Positions 49,200-60,110 of a DNA stretch of 64,000 bases are shown here, one piece after another. Under the pieces are notes generated by a model, which worked only from the letters and a program-made list of their open reading frames with translations, ran no database searches and was not told the origin of the DNA. The translations under genes were made by a program, and so were the position numbers. Where the stretch lies: positions 930,001 to 994,000 of the forward strand of contig NZ_JANHDK010000001.1 of the NCBI RefSeq assembly GCF_024494725.1, given 5' to 3'. Numbering within the stretch: the stretch's first letter is position 1; each line of letters starts with the position of its first letter. The DNA comes from Haloplanus ruber (GTDB lineage: Archaea > Halobacteriota > Halobacteria > Halobacteriales > Haloferacaceae).

Positions 49200-50501
49200 T
49201 CACGACTCCGGGTCAGCGTCGTCTCGGTCGTGGCTAGCCGTATAGTCCGACGGGTCGCGGACGTACGTGTAATCGACGGCGTTGGTGACGACCTCTCCCG
49301 AGAGGCTGCCGCCGACGGCGTCGAGCACTGCCGCCGCACGCTCGGCGACGTCCGACGGAACGCCCTCGTCGTGGACGAGGATCTGAAGCCGTCGTTCGAG
49401 CTTCTCGCTTTCGAGTTCGACCAGACTATCCGCCGCGAGTTGGGCCGTCCGGTCGTCCGGGTCGCCGAGCGCGTCGATCAGGCAGTCGTACACTGTCTCG
49501 CGTCGATCCTCGTCCGGATCGTCGACATCGGCCACCCGACCCAAGAGCCACGCGGCGTTGTGTCGCACCTCCGTCCGCCGGCTCTCGTCGAGCATATCGA
49601 TCACGTGAGAGACGACGGTCAGCGTGTCGGCGTCCGAGAGTCGGTCGGCGACGGCCGCGCGGACCTCCTGTCGCCGGTCCGCCGGAGCGTCGATAAACAA
49701 CTGGACGAGCGATAGAATCGCCGCCCGCTGTACCGGCGCAGTGTCGTCGACGAGTGCCCGAACCAGCACGTCGACGGGTTCGAGCGTCCCGAACTGGCCG
49801 AGTTCCTCGATGGCGATCCGTCGGAGCGATTCCTCGTCGGCCTGGACGACGGGGGCGATCGATCGAAGCGCTGCCTCGCCGCCGATGGACCCCAAGGCCC
49901 GCACCGCCTCCTTGCGAACGCGAGGTCTATCGTCGTCGAGACGGCGGCGGAGTGGCCCGATACACCGTTTGTCGCCGATCTGGCCACAGGACTGCACGGC
50001 ACGAGCACGCACCCGCGGAGAGGAATCGGTGGTCGCCGACACGAGCGCGGACAGCGACCGCTTTCCCCCCAGTCGTCCGAGCGCGGTCGCTGCGACCATC
50101 CGGAACTCCGGATAGTCGGCGTCGAGCCACTCCTCGAGGAGTCGCGTCGTCGCCTGTTCCGCCGTCACCCCGGAATCGTCTTCGATGTCGAACTCGCCCA
50201 GCTCGCGGACGAGTCGTTCGAGCGTGTCCGGGCCGTGCCGATACAGCGCGTCGATTGCCCGCGCGCGCACGCTTCGGTCGTCGTCGTCCTGTACCGCCTG
50301 AATGAGAGCGCGGATGACCTCTTGGGTGTCGCCGTCGGTTCGCTCGGTAGCCGCGGCGAAATCGCCCAGCATCTCCGCGGCGCGACGCCTGACGACCGGA
50401 CTCGATCCGCGCCGGAGGTACGCGACGAGCTCCGTCGTGTTCGATTCGCGTGCGAGTTCGTAGAGAAACGCCGTATCCGCCTCGGAACGGTCGTCGGCCA
50501 T
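49200..50501 (-). CDS. HEAT-repeat protein, 433 aa
   Basis: About ten helical repeats of roughly 30-37 residues, with the recurring A-x-x-LG and V-R-x-x-A pattern (for example VRARAIDALYRHG, FRMVAATALGRLGG, VRKEAVRALGSIGG). HEAT solenoids serve as protein-binding scaffolds. The protein is soluble and acidic; no partner is evident. The C-terminal ~90 residues are less regular. Confidence 0.88.
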   Translation of the reverse strand: MADDRSEADTAFLYELARESNTTELVAYLRRGSSPVVRRRAAEMLGDFAAATERTDGDTQEVIRALIQAVQDDDDRSVRARAIDALYRHGPDTLERLVRELGEFDIEDDSGVTAEQATTRLLEEWLDADYPEFRMVAATALGRLGGKRSLSALVSATTDSSPRVRARAVQSCGQIGDKRCIGPLRRRLDDDRPRVRKEAVRALGSIGGEAALRSIAPVVQADEESLRRIAIEELGQFGTLEPVDVLVRALVDDTAPVQRAAILSLVQLFIDAPADRRQEVRAAVADRLSDADTLTVVSHVIDMLDESRRTEVRHNAAWLLGRVADVDDPDEDRRETVYDCLIDALGDPDDRTAQLAADSLVELESEKLERRLQILVHDEGVPSDVAERAAAVLDAVGGSLSGEVVTNAVDYTYVRDPSDYTASHDRDDADPES

Positions 50502-50597
50502 CTGTGAATCCTCCTGAGTCGTCGTCCGGGAGCCGCGAACGGCGGGGATGGTTGTCGAGACGGCTGTGCCGTGTTCGGGACCCAGTCCGACGTGACG

Positions 50598-50861
50598 CTA
50601 CTCTAGTAGCCCTTCGGCCTTCAGCGCTGCCATCACATCGTCGACAAGTTCATCGACACTTTCGTACGGGAACTCTTGGTGGCCGTCGAGGTTGGCGGCA
50701 AGCTCCATCGCGGAGAAGGACACGTCGCCGGCCTCGAAGCGAGTCCCCGGGCCGTCGGGGAGTGCGGGGACGAGGTCCATCTGGTCGGTCACGGGGAAGT
50801 CGGCGCCCTCGAACGCCGAGTGAAACTGCTCGCGGAGTTCGGACTCGGAGTCATCGCTCAT
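50598..50861 (-). CDS. MTH865-like small protein, 87 aa
   Basis: MSDDSESELREQFHSAFEGA, then DFPVTDQMDLVPALPDGPGT and VDELVDDVMAALKAEGLL, matches the archaeal MTH865-like family, a small helical EF-hand-like fold of unknown role. The start is set at the Met before SDDSES; the upstream Met at 50888 adds a basic extension. Confidence 0.75.
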   Translation of the reverse strand: MSDDSESELREQFHSAFEGADFPVTDQMDLVPALPDGPGTRFEAGDVSFSAMELAANLDGHQEFPYESVDELVDDVMAALKAEGLLE

Positions 50862-50914
50862 ACGAATTCGTGGACGTATCGGGCGCATAAGCGTTCCGAA
50901 ACGGACGAGAGGCG

Positions 50915-51979
50915 TCAGAACAGCCCGTAGTCGGTCACAAGCTTCCGATAGCGGTCGACATATCGGTCGAGGACGGCGTCGTGGTCGTAGGGGGCGTAAT
51001 CCTCGTTGACCGTCCAGCGCTCGGTCTCGGTCGCGGCGACGATTTCCTCCGCGAGTTCCTGCGGACTGGTCACGAGCGAGCCACGGGGGTCGGTCTCGAC
51101 GAGTTCGTGGGCGGCGGAGTCGGCCTGGTACTCGACGACACCCACACAGCCACAGGCGAGCGCCCGCAGGAGGTTGGTCGCGAACGGCGCCCGGGTAGCC
51201 GTCTGGGCGAAGACGTGTGCCCCCTTGAGGATCGGTACCTGTTCGGCCGGGGCGAGATCATCGAGGAACTCGACCCGGTCGTCGATCCGGAGGTCGCGGG
51301 CCATCCGCTCGGCGTCCGCGCGCGCTGGCCCGTCGCCGATGATCGCCGCCCGCCACTCCCGCCGCCGAAGCTCCGCCAGCGCGAGCAGGAACTCCTCGAC
51401 GTTCGCGTGTTCGTCGAGGCGGCGGGCGTAGACCAAGTCGGCCCGTTCGTCGACCGGCGCGTCGCGGATGCTCGCCATGTCGACGCTGTCGGGGACAACT
51501 TCGACGGCGCCGGTGTCGGCACCGCACTCACGGGCCGTCGTCGCGACTGTCTCGGAGGGAACGAGGAGGGTGTTCGGGGACCGGGCAGCCCAGTGGCGAC
51601 GCCAGGAACGTCCAGTCTCACGATCCGGGGGGTCCCACCACTCCGCGACGACCGGAACCCGTCGGAGGCGGCCGGCGGCCTTCGCGGCCGGGACCGCGAG
51701 GTCAGGGTCCGTGGCGACGTGAACCACCTCGGGACGGACGCTGTTGAGGACGAACGGGAGCTTCGCGACGAACACCGACGGGGAGTGGTCGGCCGTCACA
51801 CGGCGATAGGAGACGCCCTCGAAGTCGAAGGCGGCGTGGTCCCCACCCCACCACTGCGTACAGACGACGGTCACCTTGTGACCGCGAGCCGCGAGGCGTT
51901 CGGCCACCGCTCGCGCTCGACGGGCGTACCAGTGGTCCACGTGGTGGGCCGTCGTCATCGTCACGAACGCGATGCGCAC
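50915..51979 (-). CDS. Glycosyltransferase, GT4-type, 354 aa
   Basis: The GTG at 51979 (VRIAFVTMTTAHHVDHWYAR) gives the expected GT-B N-terminus; the longer frame lacks family sequence. A GT-B fold with AERLAARGHKVTVVC at the start, RRLDEHANVEEFLLALAELR in the linker and an acceptor/donor C-terminal part (GCVGVVEYQADSAAHELV) is visible. It probably adds a sugar to a lipid or glycan; substrate unknown. Its start is 127 nt from the divergent UspA gene. Confidence 0.82.
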   Translation of the reverse strand: MRIAFVTMTTAHHVDHWYARRARAVAERLAARGHKVTVVCTQWWGGDHAAFDFEGVSYRRVTADHSPSVFVAKLPFVLNSVRPEVVHVATDPDLAVPAAKAAGRLRRVPVVAEWWDPPDRETGRSWRRHWAARSPNTLLVPSETVATTARECGADTGAVEVVPDSVDMASIRDAPVDERADLVYARRLDEHANVEEFLLALAELRRREWRAAIIGDGPARADAERMARDLRIDDRVEFLDDLAPAEQVPILKGAHVFAQTATRAPFATNLLRALACGCVGVVEYQADSAAHELVETDPRGSLVTSPQELAEEIVAATETERWTVNEDYAPYDHDAVLDRYVDRYRKLVTDYGLF

Positions 51980-52106
51980 GTCCCAACCCACGAAACCGGT
52001 GACCAAAAATCCCTCCGTCGCCGGGCGGTCGTGTAGCCGCGCCCCCGTTCCCGCCGCTCGGGAACCGACCAGTGGGTTGAGGGGTCGGGCAGTCGGACGT
52101 CCGGGC

Positions 52107-52535
52107 ATGTACGACGACGTCCTGGTCCCGACAGACGGGAGCACGGCGGCCGCGACGGCTCTAGAACACGCACTCGGCGTCGCTGAGCGCTTCGACGCGA
52201 CCGTTCACGGGCTTTACGTCGTCGAGACGGACGCGCTCGCCCACGAGGCACCGACGCTGTCACTCGACGACCTGCGCGAGACGCTCCGCGAGGAGGGCGA
52301 GTCGGTCCTCGATGACCTACGAGCGCGGGCATCCGACCGGAGTCTCACGGTCACGACGTCGACGGTCGAGGACGTCCCCGAGGACGCCATCGTCACGTAC
52401 GCGGCCGCGAACGGGATCGATCTCGTTGTCATGGGGACTCACGGCCGTCACGGTGCGGAGCCGTATCCGGTCGGCAGCGTCACCGGGCGGGTCGTCCGCC
52501 AGGTCGACGTGCCGGTGCTCGTCGTCGGTGGATAG
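52107..52535 (+). CDS. Universal stress protein (UspA family), 142 aa
   Basis: MYDDVLVPTDGSTAAATALE at the N-terminus and VMGTHGRHGAEPYPVGSVTG near the C-terminus give the complete ATP-binding loop G-x2-G-x9-G-S, so it should bind nucleotide. The start follows the common YDDVLVPTDGS pattern. Single-domain, full length. Confidence 0.92.
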   Translation: MYDDVLVPTDGSTAAATALEHALGVAERFDATVHGLYVVETDALAHEAPTLSLDDLRETLREEGESVLDDLRARASDRSLTVTTSTVEDVPEDAIVTYAAANGIDLVVMGTHGRHGAEPYPVGSVTGRVVRQVDVPVLVVGG

Positions 52536-52575
52536 CCGGTGGTGGGGACACGCAGACGACCGCGGCGTACGTCGG

Positions 52576-53184
52576 CTACACGAAGACGAACCCGGCCGCG
52601 ATGAACTCCCAGCTATAGACGTGATTGAGTAGCACGTACGCGACGACGCCGAGCGTGAGCGAGACGATCCACGATCCCGCGGCGATCCGGCCGACGCGGG
52701 CGTGGGCCGTCTCGCGGAGTTCGGTCGGCGTGTGGGTCAGGCCGAGGACGATAGCATAGAGGACGACGGGCACGGAGACGATAGAGAGGAGGATGTGAAC
52801 GGCGAGCATCGCGAGATAGGCGAAGTACGGGAGCTGTGGGCCGACGAACTCCTTGGTGCCGCCGCCGCCGATCTTCGTCAGATAGAGGACGAGAAAGAGG
52901 AGGATGAGGCCGAACGCCGTCGACATCGCGGCGGCGTGTTTTTTCACCTCGTCGCGACGGATCCACCGCCAGCCGGCGAGCAGACAGAGCGTCGCCGCGG
53001 TGTTGACGACGGCGATGGCGTCGGAGAGGGCGTTCACCTGTCCGAGCGAGAGGTTGGGAAAGACCGATTCGGGGACGACGCCCGCGAACGTCCCCACGAC
53101 GAGGGTGTACCCCACGACCGAGAGGACCGCGGTGGCGGCGACGGGATGTTCCTTCACCGGACCGCTTGCGCTGGCCGTTGCCAT
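52576..53184 (-). CDS. DUF420-type membrane protein, 202 aa
   Basis: Five to six transmembrane helices with the DUF420 pattern, including the conserved His in VKKHAAAMSTAFGLILLF and the AMLAVHILLSIV segment. The family (CtaM/YozB-like) is linked to haem-copper oxidase biogenesis in bacteria and is frequent near respiratory genes in haloarchaea. No oxidase gene is seen here. Confidence 0.82.
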   Translation of the reverse strand: MATASASGPVKEHPVAATAVLSVVGYTLVVGTFAGVVPESVFPNLSLGQVNALSDAIAVVNTAATLCLLAGWRWIRRDEVKKHAAAMSTAFGLILLFLVLYLTKIGGGGTKEFVGPQLPYFAYLAMLAVHILLSIVSVPVVLYAIVLGLTHTPTELRETAHARVGRIAAGSWIVSLTLGVVAYVLLNHVYSWEFIAAGFVFV

Positions 53185-53246
53185 GGTCGACCCTTAGTCC
53201 GGACCGGCTTGCCTCTTCCGTTCTCGGTGTCGACGGCGCCCGCCCG

Positions 53247-54299
53247 CTATCCGATCACGCCGGTGACGGTGACGGCCTCGCGAGCGGCGGCCTCGCTGAT
53301 ACCGTCACCGAGGATGGTGTACCGGTCACGAATGCGGTGGGCGGTCGTCAGCGCCTCGATCACCGTCTCGTCGTCGAAGCCGAGTTCAGCCCCGGTGGTC
53401 GGCGCGCCGATGACCGAGAGGGCATCGCGAATGTCGCGCCACATCCCCCGCTCGCCCTCGTGGAGGTAGGCGACGATGATCGCGCCGACGCCGACTTGGT
53501 GGCCGTGGAGCGCGCGGTCGGGGGCGATGCGATCCAGGCGGTGCGAGAAGAGGTGTTCGGCGCCGCTTGCCGGCCGCGACGATCCGGCGATGGACATGGC
53601 GACCCCCGAGGAGACCAGCGCCTTCATCACCACCCACGCGGACTCCTCGAGGCCCTCCTTGATCGACCCCGCGTTCTCGACGAGCAACTCGGCGGTCATC
53701 CGCGACAGCGCGCCCGCGTACTCGGAGTAGGGCACGTCCTGGAGTCGATAAGCGAGTTGCCAATCCTCGACGGCGGTGTAGTTGGAGACGATGTCGGCAC
53801 AGCCTGCGGTGGTCAGTTCCCACGGGCCGGCGGCGATCACTTCCGTGTCGGCGACGACGGCCAGCGGCGGGTCCGCCGCGACACTGTGGCGGGTGTCGCC
53901 CTCGGGGATCGAAGAGCGGCCGCTGACGATACCGTCGTGGCTGGCCGCGGTGGGGACCGACACGAGTCCCAGGCCGAGGCGGTCGGCGGCCATCTTCGCG
54001 GTGTCGATAGGCTTGCCGCCGCCAAGCCCCACGAGGTACGTGACCTCCTCGGCCCGCGCCGTCTCGACGACGCGTTCGACGGCGTCGAAGCCGGCCGACG
54101 CGACGGTGACCGTCGCGGGGTCTGCGCCGAGTTGGGTGCGAACACGGTCGCCGACGAGGCGGTTCGGCGTCGGACTCGTGACGACCAGCGGCCGACCGGC
54201 GACCGCTAGGTCGTCGATCACGGCCCCGAGGTCGTCGAGAACGCCGTGGCCCACGACGACGTTCCGGGGCAGTTTGATCCACGTCGACTTCTCGAACAT
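53247..54299 (-). CDS. egsA: sn-Glycerol-1-phosphate dehydrogenase
   Basis: NAD(P)-dependent enzyme that reduces dihydroxyacetone phosphate to sn-glycerol-1-phosphate, the first step of archaeal ether-lipid synthesis. The 350 residues begin [20 protein letters not shown]. The nucleotide-binding [12 protein letters not shown] and [14 protein letters not shown] motifs are present, as are metal ligands in [25 protein letters not shown] and GHQVGVGAI. The upstream Met at 54323 is rejected as it adds MVPRSRTP. Divergent from aroA. Confidence 0.95.
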   Translation of the reverse strand: MFEKSTWIKLPRNVVVGHGVLDDLGAVIDDLAVAGRPLVVTSPTPNRLVGDRVRTQLGADPATVTVASAGFDAVERVVETARAEEVTYLVGLGGGKPIDTAKMAADRLGLGLVSVPTAASHDGIVSGRSSIPEGDTRHSVAADPPLAVVADTEVIAAGPWELTTAGCADIVSNYTAVEDWQLAYRLQDVPYSEYAGALSRMTAELLVENAGSIKEGLEESAWVVMKALVSSGVAMSIAGSSRPASGAEHLFSHRLDRIAPDRALHGHQVGVGAIIVAYLHEGERGMWRDIRDALSVIGAPTTGAELGFDDETVIEALTTAHRIRDRYTILGDGISEAAAREAVTVTGVIG

Positions 54300-54407
54300 G
54301 GGCGTCCTACTTCGTGGAACCATTTAGAAGATGAGGTCCACGCGCCGTCGATCTGTGACGCTGTCGTCGGTCGGTACGCTGATACGGCGGCCGTCCGACC
54401 GTGGCGT

Positions 54408-55706
54408 ATGGACGTGGAAGTCACGCGGTCGCAGGTCGGCGGCCACTCGCGTGCCCCGCCGTCGAAAAGCTACACACACCGGGCGGTCCTCGCGGCGGGG
54501 TACAGCGACGGCGCCACCGTCGCCGACCCGCTGGTGAGCGCGGACACACGGGCGACGATGCGTGCCGTCGAGGCGTTCGGCGGCCACGTCGACCGCGAAA
54601 CCGGCGACCGCCGCCTCGATGTCGAGGGGTTCGACGGGCGCCCCGGCGTTCCCGCGGACGTGATCGACTGTGCCAACAGCGGGACGACGATGCGACTCGT
54701 GACGGCGTGTGCGGCCCTCGCCGACGGGCTGACGGTGTTGACCGGCGACGACTCGCTCCGCTCGCGGCCACAGGGGCCGTTGCTCGACGCCGTCGAGCAA
54801 CTCGGTGGGCGGGGCGAGAGCACCCGCGACAACGGACAGGCGCCACTGGTCGTCGGCGGCGGCGTCGACGGCGGGACGGTGTCGATTCCGGGCGACGTCT
54901 CCTCACAGTATATCACCGCCCTGCTGATGGCGGGCGCCGTGACCGACACAGGGGTCACGGTCGACTTGGAGACGGAGTTGAAGTCGGCGCCGTACGTCGA
55001 CATCACGCTCGAAGTCCTGACGGAGTTCGGAATCGAGGCAACCGAGACGGCCGACGGCTACCGGGTGCCCGGTGGGCAGACCTACGACCGGACGGAGGCA
55101 TATGCGGTCCCCGGCGACTTCTCGTCGATGTCCTACCTGCTGGCCGCGGGGGCGGTCGCCGGCGGCGACGACGGGGTCGTCGTCGAGGGCGCCCGACCGA
55201 GTGCCCAAGGCGACAGCGCCATCGTCGACGTGTTAGAGCGGATGGGTGCCGACGTGGCCTGGGACCGCGCGGCCGGCGAGATTACGGTCCGGGAGAGCGC
55301 CCTCTCGGGAATCGAGGTGGCGGTGGACGATACGCCGGACCTGCTCCCGACCATCGCGGTCCTCGGCGCCGTCGCGGACGGCGATACCCGAATCGTCGAC
55401 TGTGAGCACGTCCGATACAAGGAAACCGACCGCGTACGCGCGATGGCGACGGAGCTAGAGAAACTGGGGGCCGAGGTGTCCGAAGAGCGGGACACGCTGA
55501 CGGTCCACGGCAACGACTCGCGACTCCGGGGAGCGACCGTCGCGGGCCACGACGACCACCGGATCGTCATGGCGCTGTCGGTGGCAGGCTTGGTCGCGGA
55601 GGGGACGACGACCGTCGAGGGCGCCGACCACGTCGACGTCTCGTTTCCGGGGTTCTTCGACGCGCTTTATGACCTCGGGGCCGAACTGGAGAAGCATGAA
55701 CGGTAA
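54408..55706 (+). CDS. aroA: 3-Phosphoshikimate 1-carboxyvinyltransferase (EPSP synthase)
   Basis: Sixth step of the shikimate pathway: transfers enolpyruvyl from PEP to shikimate-3-phosphate. [20 protein letters not shown] gives the substrate-binding [10 protein letters not shown], and [12 protein letters not shown], the [12 protein letters not shown] motif and the late [12 protein letters not shown] all match the family. 432 aa, full length. It overlaps aroC by 11 nt, so the two are co-translated. Confidence 0.96.
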   Translation: MDVEVTRSQVGGHSRAPPSKSYTHRAVLAAGYSDGATVADPLVSADTRATMRAVEAFGGHVDRETGDRRLDVEGFDGRPGVPADVIDCANSGTTMRLVTACAALADGLTVLTGDDSLRSRPQGPLLDAVEQLGGRGESTRDNGQAPLVVGGGVDGGTVSIPGDVSSQYITALLMAGAVTDTGVTVDLETELKSAPYVDITLEVLTEFGIEATETADGYRVPGGQTYDRTEAYAVPGDFSSMSYLLAAGAVAGGDDGVVVEGARPSAQGDSAIVDVLERMGADVAWDRAAGEITVRESALSGIEVAVDDTPDLLPTIAVLGAVADGDTRIVDCEHVRYKETDRVRAMATELEKLGAEVSEERDTLTVHGNDSRLRGATVAGHDDHRIVMALSVAGLVAEGTTTVEGADHVDVSFPGFFDALYDLGAELEKHER

Positions 55707-56859
55707 CCGATTCGGTCGTCTGTTCCAGTTGACGACCTACGGCGAGAGCCACGGGGACGCGATGGGGGTCGTCGTCTCCGGCTGTCCCGCCGGGGTCGAG
55801 CTTTCGGCAGAGGACATCCAGCGCGACCTGGACCGCCGCAAGCCCGGGCAGTCGATGATCACGACCAGCCGCGGCGAACCGGACGAGGTGCGCATCCAGA
55901 GCGGTCTGCAGGACGGCTACACGACCGGCACGCCACTGGGGATGGTCATCGAGAACAAGGACGCCCGCTCGGGGAAATACGAGCCGTTCGTCACCGCACC
56001 GCGGCCGAGCCACGGGGATTTCACCTACTCGGCAAAGTTCGGCACGCGCAACTGGGGCGGTGGCGGGCGGTCCTCGGCCCGGGAGACGGTGAACTGGGTC
56101 GCGGCCGGCGCCGTCGCCAAACGGGTGCTGGCGGCCTCGGACCACGACGTGCAGATCAAGGCCCACGTCAGCCAGATGGGCGACATCGAGGCGCCCGAGG
56201 TGAGCTTCGAGGAGATGCTGGAACACAGCGAGGAAAACGAGGTGCGGTGTGCACACCCCGAGACGGCCGAAGCGATGCGTGATCTGGCCGATGAGTACCA
56301 GTCGGCCGGCGACTCCATCGGCGGCGCCATCTACTTCGAGTGTCGAGGTGTTCCCCGAGGACTCGGCGCGCCGCGGTTCGACGGCATGCCGTCTCGTCTG
56401 GCGACGGCGATGTACGCCATCCCGGCGGTCAACGACTTCGAGTACGGCATCGGCCGCGAGGCACGGACAACGGCGGGCAGCGAGTACACTGAGGACTGGG
56501 AGTTCGACGATGACGGCGACCCGACGCCCGTCGGCAACGACCACGGGGGCATCCAGGGCGGCATCACCACCGGACAGCCCATCTACGGCGAGGTGACCTG
56601 GCATCCGCCGGTGTCCATCCCGAAGTCCCAGCGGACCGTCGACTGGGAGACGGGAGAGGAAAAGGACATTCAGGTCGTGGGCCGGCACGATCCGGTCCTC
56701 CCGCCGCGAGCCGTCCCCGTCGTCGAGGCGATGCTCTACTGTACGGTGCTCGATTTCATGCTCCTCGGCGGGCGGATCAACCCCGACCGGATCGACGACC
56801 GGCCGGGCGAGTACGACACCGACTACCACCCGCGCAGTCCCGAAAACGTCGACGACTAA
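55696..56859 (+). CDS. aroC: Chorismate synthase
   Basis: Last step to chorismate, FMN-dependent 1,4-elimination. Signatures [18 protein letters not shown], then [33 protein letters not shown] and [14 protein letters not shown] are visible. The ATG at 55696 ([20 protein letters not shown]) lies inside the end of aroA. 387 aa, typical length. Confidence 0.96.
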   Translation: MNGNRFGRLFQLTTYGESHGDAMGVVVSGCPAGVELSAEDIQRDLDRRKPGQSMITTSRGEPDEVRIQSGLQDGYTTGTPLGMVIENKDARSGKYEPFVTAPRPSHGDFTYSAKFGTRNWGGGGRSSARETVNWVAAGAVAKRVLAASDHDVQIKAHVSQMGDIEAPEVSFEEMLEHSEENEVRCAHPETAEAMRDLADEYQSAGDSIGGAIYFECRGVPRGLGAPRFDGMPSRLATAMYAIPAVNDFEYGIGREARTTAGSEYTEDWEFDDDGDPTPVGNDHGGIQGGITTGQPIYGEVTWHPPVSIPKSQRTVDWETGEEKDIQVVGRHDPVLPPRAVPVVEAMLYCTVLDFMLLGGRINPDRIDDRPGEYDTDYHPRSPENVDD

Positions 56860-56995
56860 GCCCACGGTTGGGCGTTCGAAGCGCGTCCCGCTACCGGCGA
56901 TTATCTCACGCGCGTTACGTTCGAAGCCGGCTCGCTCTCACGGTTGATAACGAGTCACAGTTTATATTACCCGCCTGTTCGACCCACTTGTAGAG

Positions 56996-57775
56996 ATGGC
57001 CGTCGACGCCCCACCGTCAAGTATCCGTGAATTTTTCACCGGTCTGACGGAGGCGTCGGCGACGCTTGTCACCGTCAACCGAACCCACCCCGACCCGGTA
57101 CAGGACCTCCTCGCGGACGCGTTCGCCATGCAGACAGTGGAACTGTCTGAACGGGCACTCCCAGCCGACAGCGACGACTTGCTGGCGCTCCGCGAGGACG
57201 GCGAGATTACCGCTGTCTCGTCGCTCGACCGGGTGATGCGGTCGTACCTGCTCGTGAACGCCGACCAGTTCAAGACGAGTACCCGGGGGTTCGACGACGA
57301 CGTGCCCGCGGTGTTGACGAACATGGACGAGACGCTGTTCGACCTTCGGGGGTATCCTGCCTCGAACAAGGAGAAACTCCTCTTGGTGTTGATCTCACGC
57401 CACATCGAACGGTTGGCCTACGAGGCCGGGGAAGGGAGCATCCGGTCGACGTTCCAGCGACTCTCCCGTCTCGAAGACGAGTTCGGGACCCGGCAGGTGT
57501 ACGAGCGACTCGCTGGACGGACGCTCGATGTCCACGTCTACGGCGTGCCCGATAAGACGCCGACGTGGCTCGACGCGACGATCCACCGCGGGACCAGCGA
57601 CGAGTATCGCAACACCTGGTGTGTGGTGTACCGGCCGGCGAACGCGGCCGCCGATGGCCCGAAACCGGCGGCGCTGGTCGCTCACCAGCAGGAAGCGAAC
57701 CGCTGGCAGGGCTTCTGGACGTACGATCCAGAGCGGGTCGCGCGGATCGACACGTACCTCGAACGCGCCTTCTGA
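56996..57775 (+). CDS. DICT-domain sensory protein, 259 aa
   Basis: The N-terminus IREFFTGLTEASATLVTVNR and the region around NMDETLFDLRGYPASNKEKL and TPTWLDATIHRGTSDEYRNT match the haloarchaeal DICT family, associated with light or redox signalling through diguanylate cyclase and histidine kinase partners. No output domain is attached. A TATA-like TTTATATTA lies near 56960, 30-35 nt before the start. Confidence 0.82.
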   Translation: MAVDAPPSSIREFFTGLTEASATLVTVNRTHPDPVQDLLADAFAMQTVELSERALPADSDDLLALREDGEITAVSSLDRVMRSYLLVNADQFKTSTRGFDDDVPAVLTNMDETLFDLRGYPASNKEKLLLVLISRHIERLAYEAGEGSIRSTFQRLSRLEDEFGTRQVYERLAGRTLDVHVYGVPDKTPTWLDATIHRGTSDEYRNTWCVVYRPANAAADGPKPAALVAHQQEANRWQGFWTYDPERVARIDTYLERAF

Positions 57776-58220
57776 TCGGCGCGAGACCGGACCACCCCGG
57801 CGCTCGCAACCGACCGGACGCGCACGTGAACGACACGATGACGCGCGGCGAACGACTGGGTGGCACCGACGCCGTCGTCGAGGAGTGCGACGACCGGATG
57901 CTGGCCGACGGGGCGCGAGCCGCCGGCGGTGCGACGGTCCGGCGAGTGACCGGCCGGAACTGCTCGATGCGGTCGAATCCCGCCAATCTGACGTGGTGTC
58001 AGACTAGTCTATATATCTGATATGTTTCCCGAGTTGGCGCGCTCCCAGCCACGCCCGGCGGGTCGGATGGTGACGGTGACGAGCCGCCAACGGACGCCAC
58101 GACAACCGACCGAATCCACGGGTCTTACATCATTTTTGCTTGGTAACGCATAGCAAAGGCTTTAGTCGAACCGTGGTCAATTCCTCCGCTAGTGGCCCCT
58201 CCGTGGGCCGTGATGTGAAT
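57776..58220. other. Intergenic stretch with doubtful small frame and porA promoter
   Basis: A GTG-started 64-codon frame at 57826-58020 (HVNDTMTRGERLGG region) is unsupported by any family. The AT-rich end (CATTTTTGC, GGCTTTAGTC near 58135-58165) fits a promoter for porA, which starts at 58221 after a short leader. Nothing else is seen. Confidence 0.4.
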
Positions 58221-60107
58221 ATGACTGACCACGAACTCATGTGGCGGATCGCTGGTGGGTCGGGCGACGGTATCGCATCGACCAGCCAGAACTTCGCCAA
58301 GGCCCTGATGCGAGCGGGGCTCCACGTCTTTACGCATCGACATTATCCGTCGCGGATTCGCGGCGGCCACACGTACACCGAGGTACGGGCCAAGCCCGAA
58401 CCGGTACGGTCCCGCGGCGACGGATTCAACTGCCTCCTTGCGCTGGGTGACTCGTTCGCGCGCAACCCACAGGAGGACGCCTACTACGGTGACGAGGAGG
58501 TGAAACCGCTCGCGGAGAATCTGGACGAACTCAACGAGGGCGGCGTCATCGTCTACGACACCGGCCTGCTGGACAGCGACGACATCCCGAACTTCGAACA
58601 GCGGGTCGAGGAGAACAACTGGCACGTCTACCCGCTCAACCTCCGCGAGATTGCACGTGACCACGGCCGAGAGGTCATGCGAAACACCGCGGGCGTCGGG
58701 GCGACGGCCGCCCTCCTCGGCATCGACCTCCAGTACTTCGAGGAGTTGATGGCCGAGTCGATGCCCGAGAAGATTCTCGAACCCAACATCGAGATCCTCC
58801 ACTACACGCACGACCTAGTCGAAGAGGAGTTCGAGTTCACCCACGACCTCCAGGTTCCCGAGGGGAGCCACGACGAAGAGCAGGTGTTGCTCTCCGGGAG
58901 CGACACCATCGCCTACGGCGCCCTCGACGAGGGCTGTCGGTTCATCGCGGGCTATCCGATGACCCCGTGGACCGAGGTGTTCACCATCATGTCCCAGGCC
59001 CTCCCGGAGGTGGGCGGCATCTCCGAACAGGTCGAAGACGAGATTGCGGCCGCCGCGCTGGCGATGGGAGCCTCCCACGCCGGCGTCAAATCGATGTCCG
59101 GGTCCTCCGGTGGTGGCTTCGCGCTGATGTCCGAACCGCTCGGACTGGCGGAGATGTCCGAGACGCCGGTGGTCTTGGTCGAGGCGATGCGCGCCGGCCC
59201 CTCGACGGGGCTGCCGACCAAGCCCGAGCAGGCCGACCTCGAACACGTGCTCTACACCAGCCAGGGCGACTCGAACCGCGTCGTGCTGGCGCCGGGGACG
59301 GTCGCCGAGGCCTACGAGCAGTCGCGGCTCGCCTTCCAGCTTGCCTACGGCTACAACATCCCGGTGATCCTGTTGTACGACCAGAAGCTTGGGGGCGAAC
59401 TGATGAACGTGCCCGCGAGTCACTTCGACCGCGAACCCAACCCCGACCTGGGCGCGGTGACGACGGAAGAAGAGCTCGAGGACGCCCCCCACGGTCCCGG
59501 CGGGAAGTTCCACCGCTACCGCTACGACGCCGAGGACGGCGTCAGTCCGCGGTCGATCCCCGGCCAGAAGGGTGGGCACTTCCTCGTGACCGGCAACGAA
59601 CACAACCCGGCCGGCCACATCGACGAAGACCCCACCAACCGGGTCACACAGATGGAGCGCCGGATGTCGAAACTCGACGGCGTGCGGGAGTTCCTCGACG
59701 ACAAGAACACCCAGACCCACATGGGGCCCGAGGAGGCCGACTACGGCCTCATCACCTTCGGGAGCCAGCAGGGGACCGTCCGCGAGGCGGTCGACCGACT
59801 CAACGAGGCCGGCCACTCGGTGAAGGGAATCGGCGTCAGCGACATGATGCCCTACCCCGTCGAGGAGATGACGGCGTTCCTCGAGAGCGTCGACGAGGCG
59901 CTCGTCGTCGAGATGAACGCCTCCGGCCAGTTCCGCGGGCTGACCCAGAAGGAACTCGGTCGGTTCGGCGATAAGCTCTCCAGCCTCCTGAAGTACAACG
60001 GCGAACCGTTCGAACCCGCCGAAATCGTCGCGGGCTTCGAGGCGAGCATCGAGGGGCAAGACGTCCCCGACCAGCAGACGACCTACGTCCCGGCGGCAGG
60101 TGACTAA
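58221..60107 (+). CDS. porA: Pyruvate (2-oxoacid):ferredoxin oxidoreductase, subunit alpha with fused gamma domain
   Basis: Oxidative decarboxylation of pyruvate to acetyl-CoA with ferredoxin as acceptor, replacing pyruvate dehydrogenase in haloarchaea. Residues 1-200 are the gamma domain (WRIAGGSGDGIASTSQNF, RGGHTYTEVR); alpha follows from about 225 (GSDTIAYGALDEGCRFIAGY). The start MTDHELMWRIAGGSGDGI is preferred to the upstream Met at 58140. At 628 aa it matches haloarchaeal PorA (about 630) better than KorA (about 585), so pyruvate is the likely substrate; the length argument is from memory. Confidence 0.88.
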   Translation: MTDHELMWRIAGGSGDGIASTSQNFAKALMRAGLHVFTHRHYPSRIRGGHTYTEVRAKPEPVRSRGDGFNCLLALGDSFARNPQEDAYYGDEEVKPLAENLDELNEGGVIVYDTGLLDSDDIPNFEQRVEENNWHVYPLNLREIARDHGREVMRNTAGVGATAALLGIDLQYFEELMAESMPEKILEPNIEILHYTHDLVEEEFEFTHDLQVPEGSHDEEQVLLSGSDTIAYGALDEGCRFIAGYPMTPWTEVFTIMSQALPEVGGISEQVEDEIAAAALAMGASHAGVKSMSGSSGGGFALMSEPLGLAEMSETPVVLVEAMRAGPSTGLPTKPEQADLEHVLYTSQGDSNRVVLAPGTVAEAYEQSRLAFQLAYGYNIPVILLYDQKLGGELMNVPASHFDREPNPDLGAVTTEEELEDAPHGPGGKFHRYRYDAEDGVSPRSIPGQKGGHFLVTGNEHNPAGHIDEDPTNRVTQMERRMSKLDGVREFLDDKNTQTHMGPEEADYGLITFGSQQGTVREAVDRLNEAGHSVKGIGVSDMMPYPVEEMTAFLESVDEALVVEMNASGQFRGLTQKELGRFGDKLSSLLKYNGEPFEPAEIVAGFEASIEGQDVPDQQTTYVPAAGD

Positions 60108-60110
60108 CCA

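Noticed and set aside
55567-56865. 432-codon minus-strand frame over aroC
   Set aside because: Antisense shadow of chorismate synthase; no recognisable sequence.
57826-58020. GTG-started 64-codon frame before porA
   Set aside because: No family, no ribosome binding site, and odd composition at its end.
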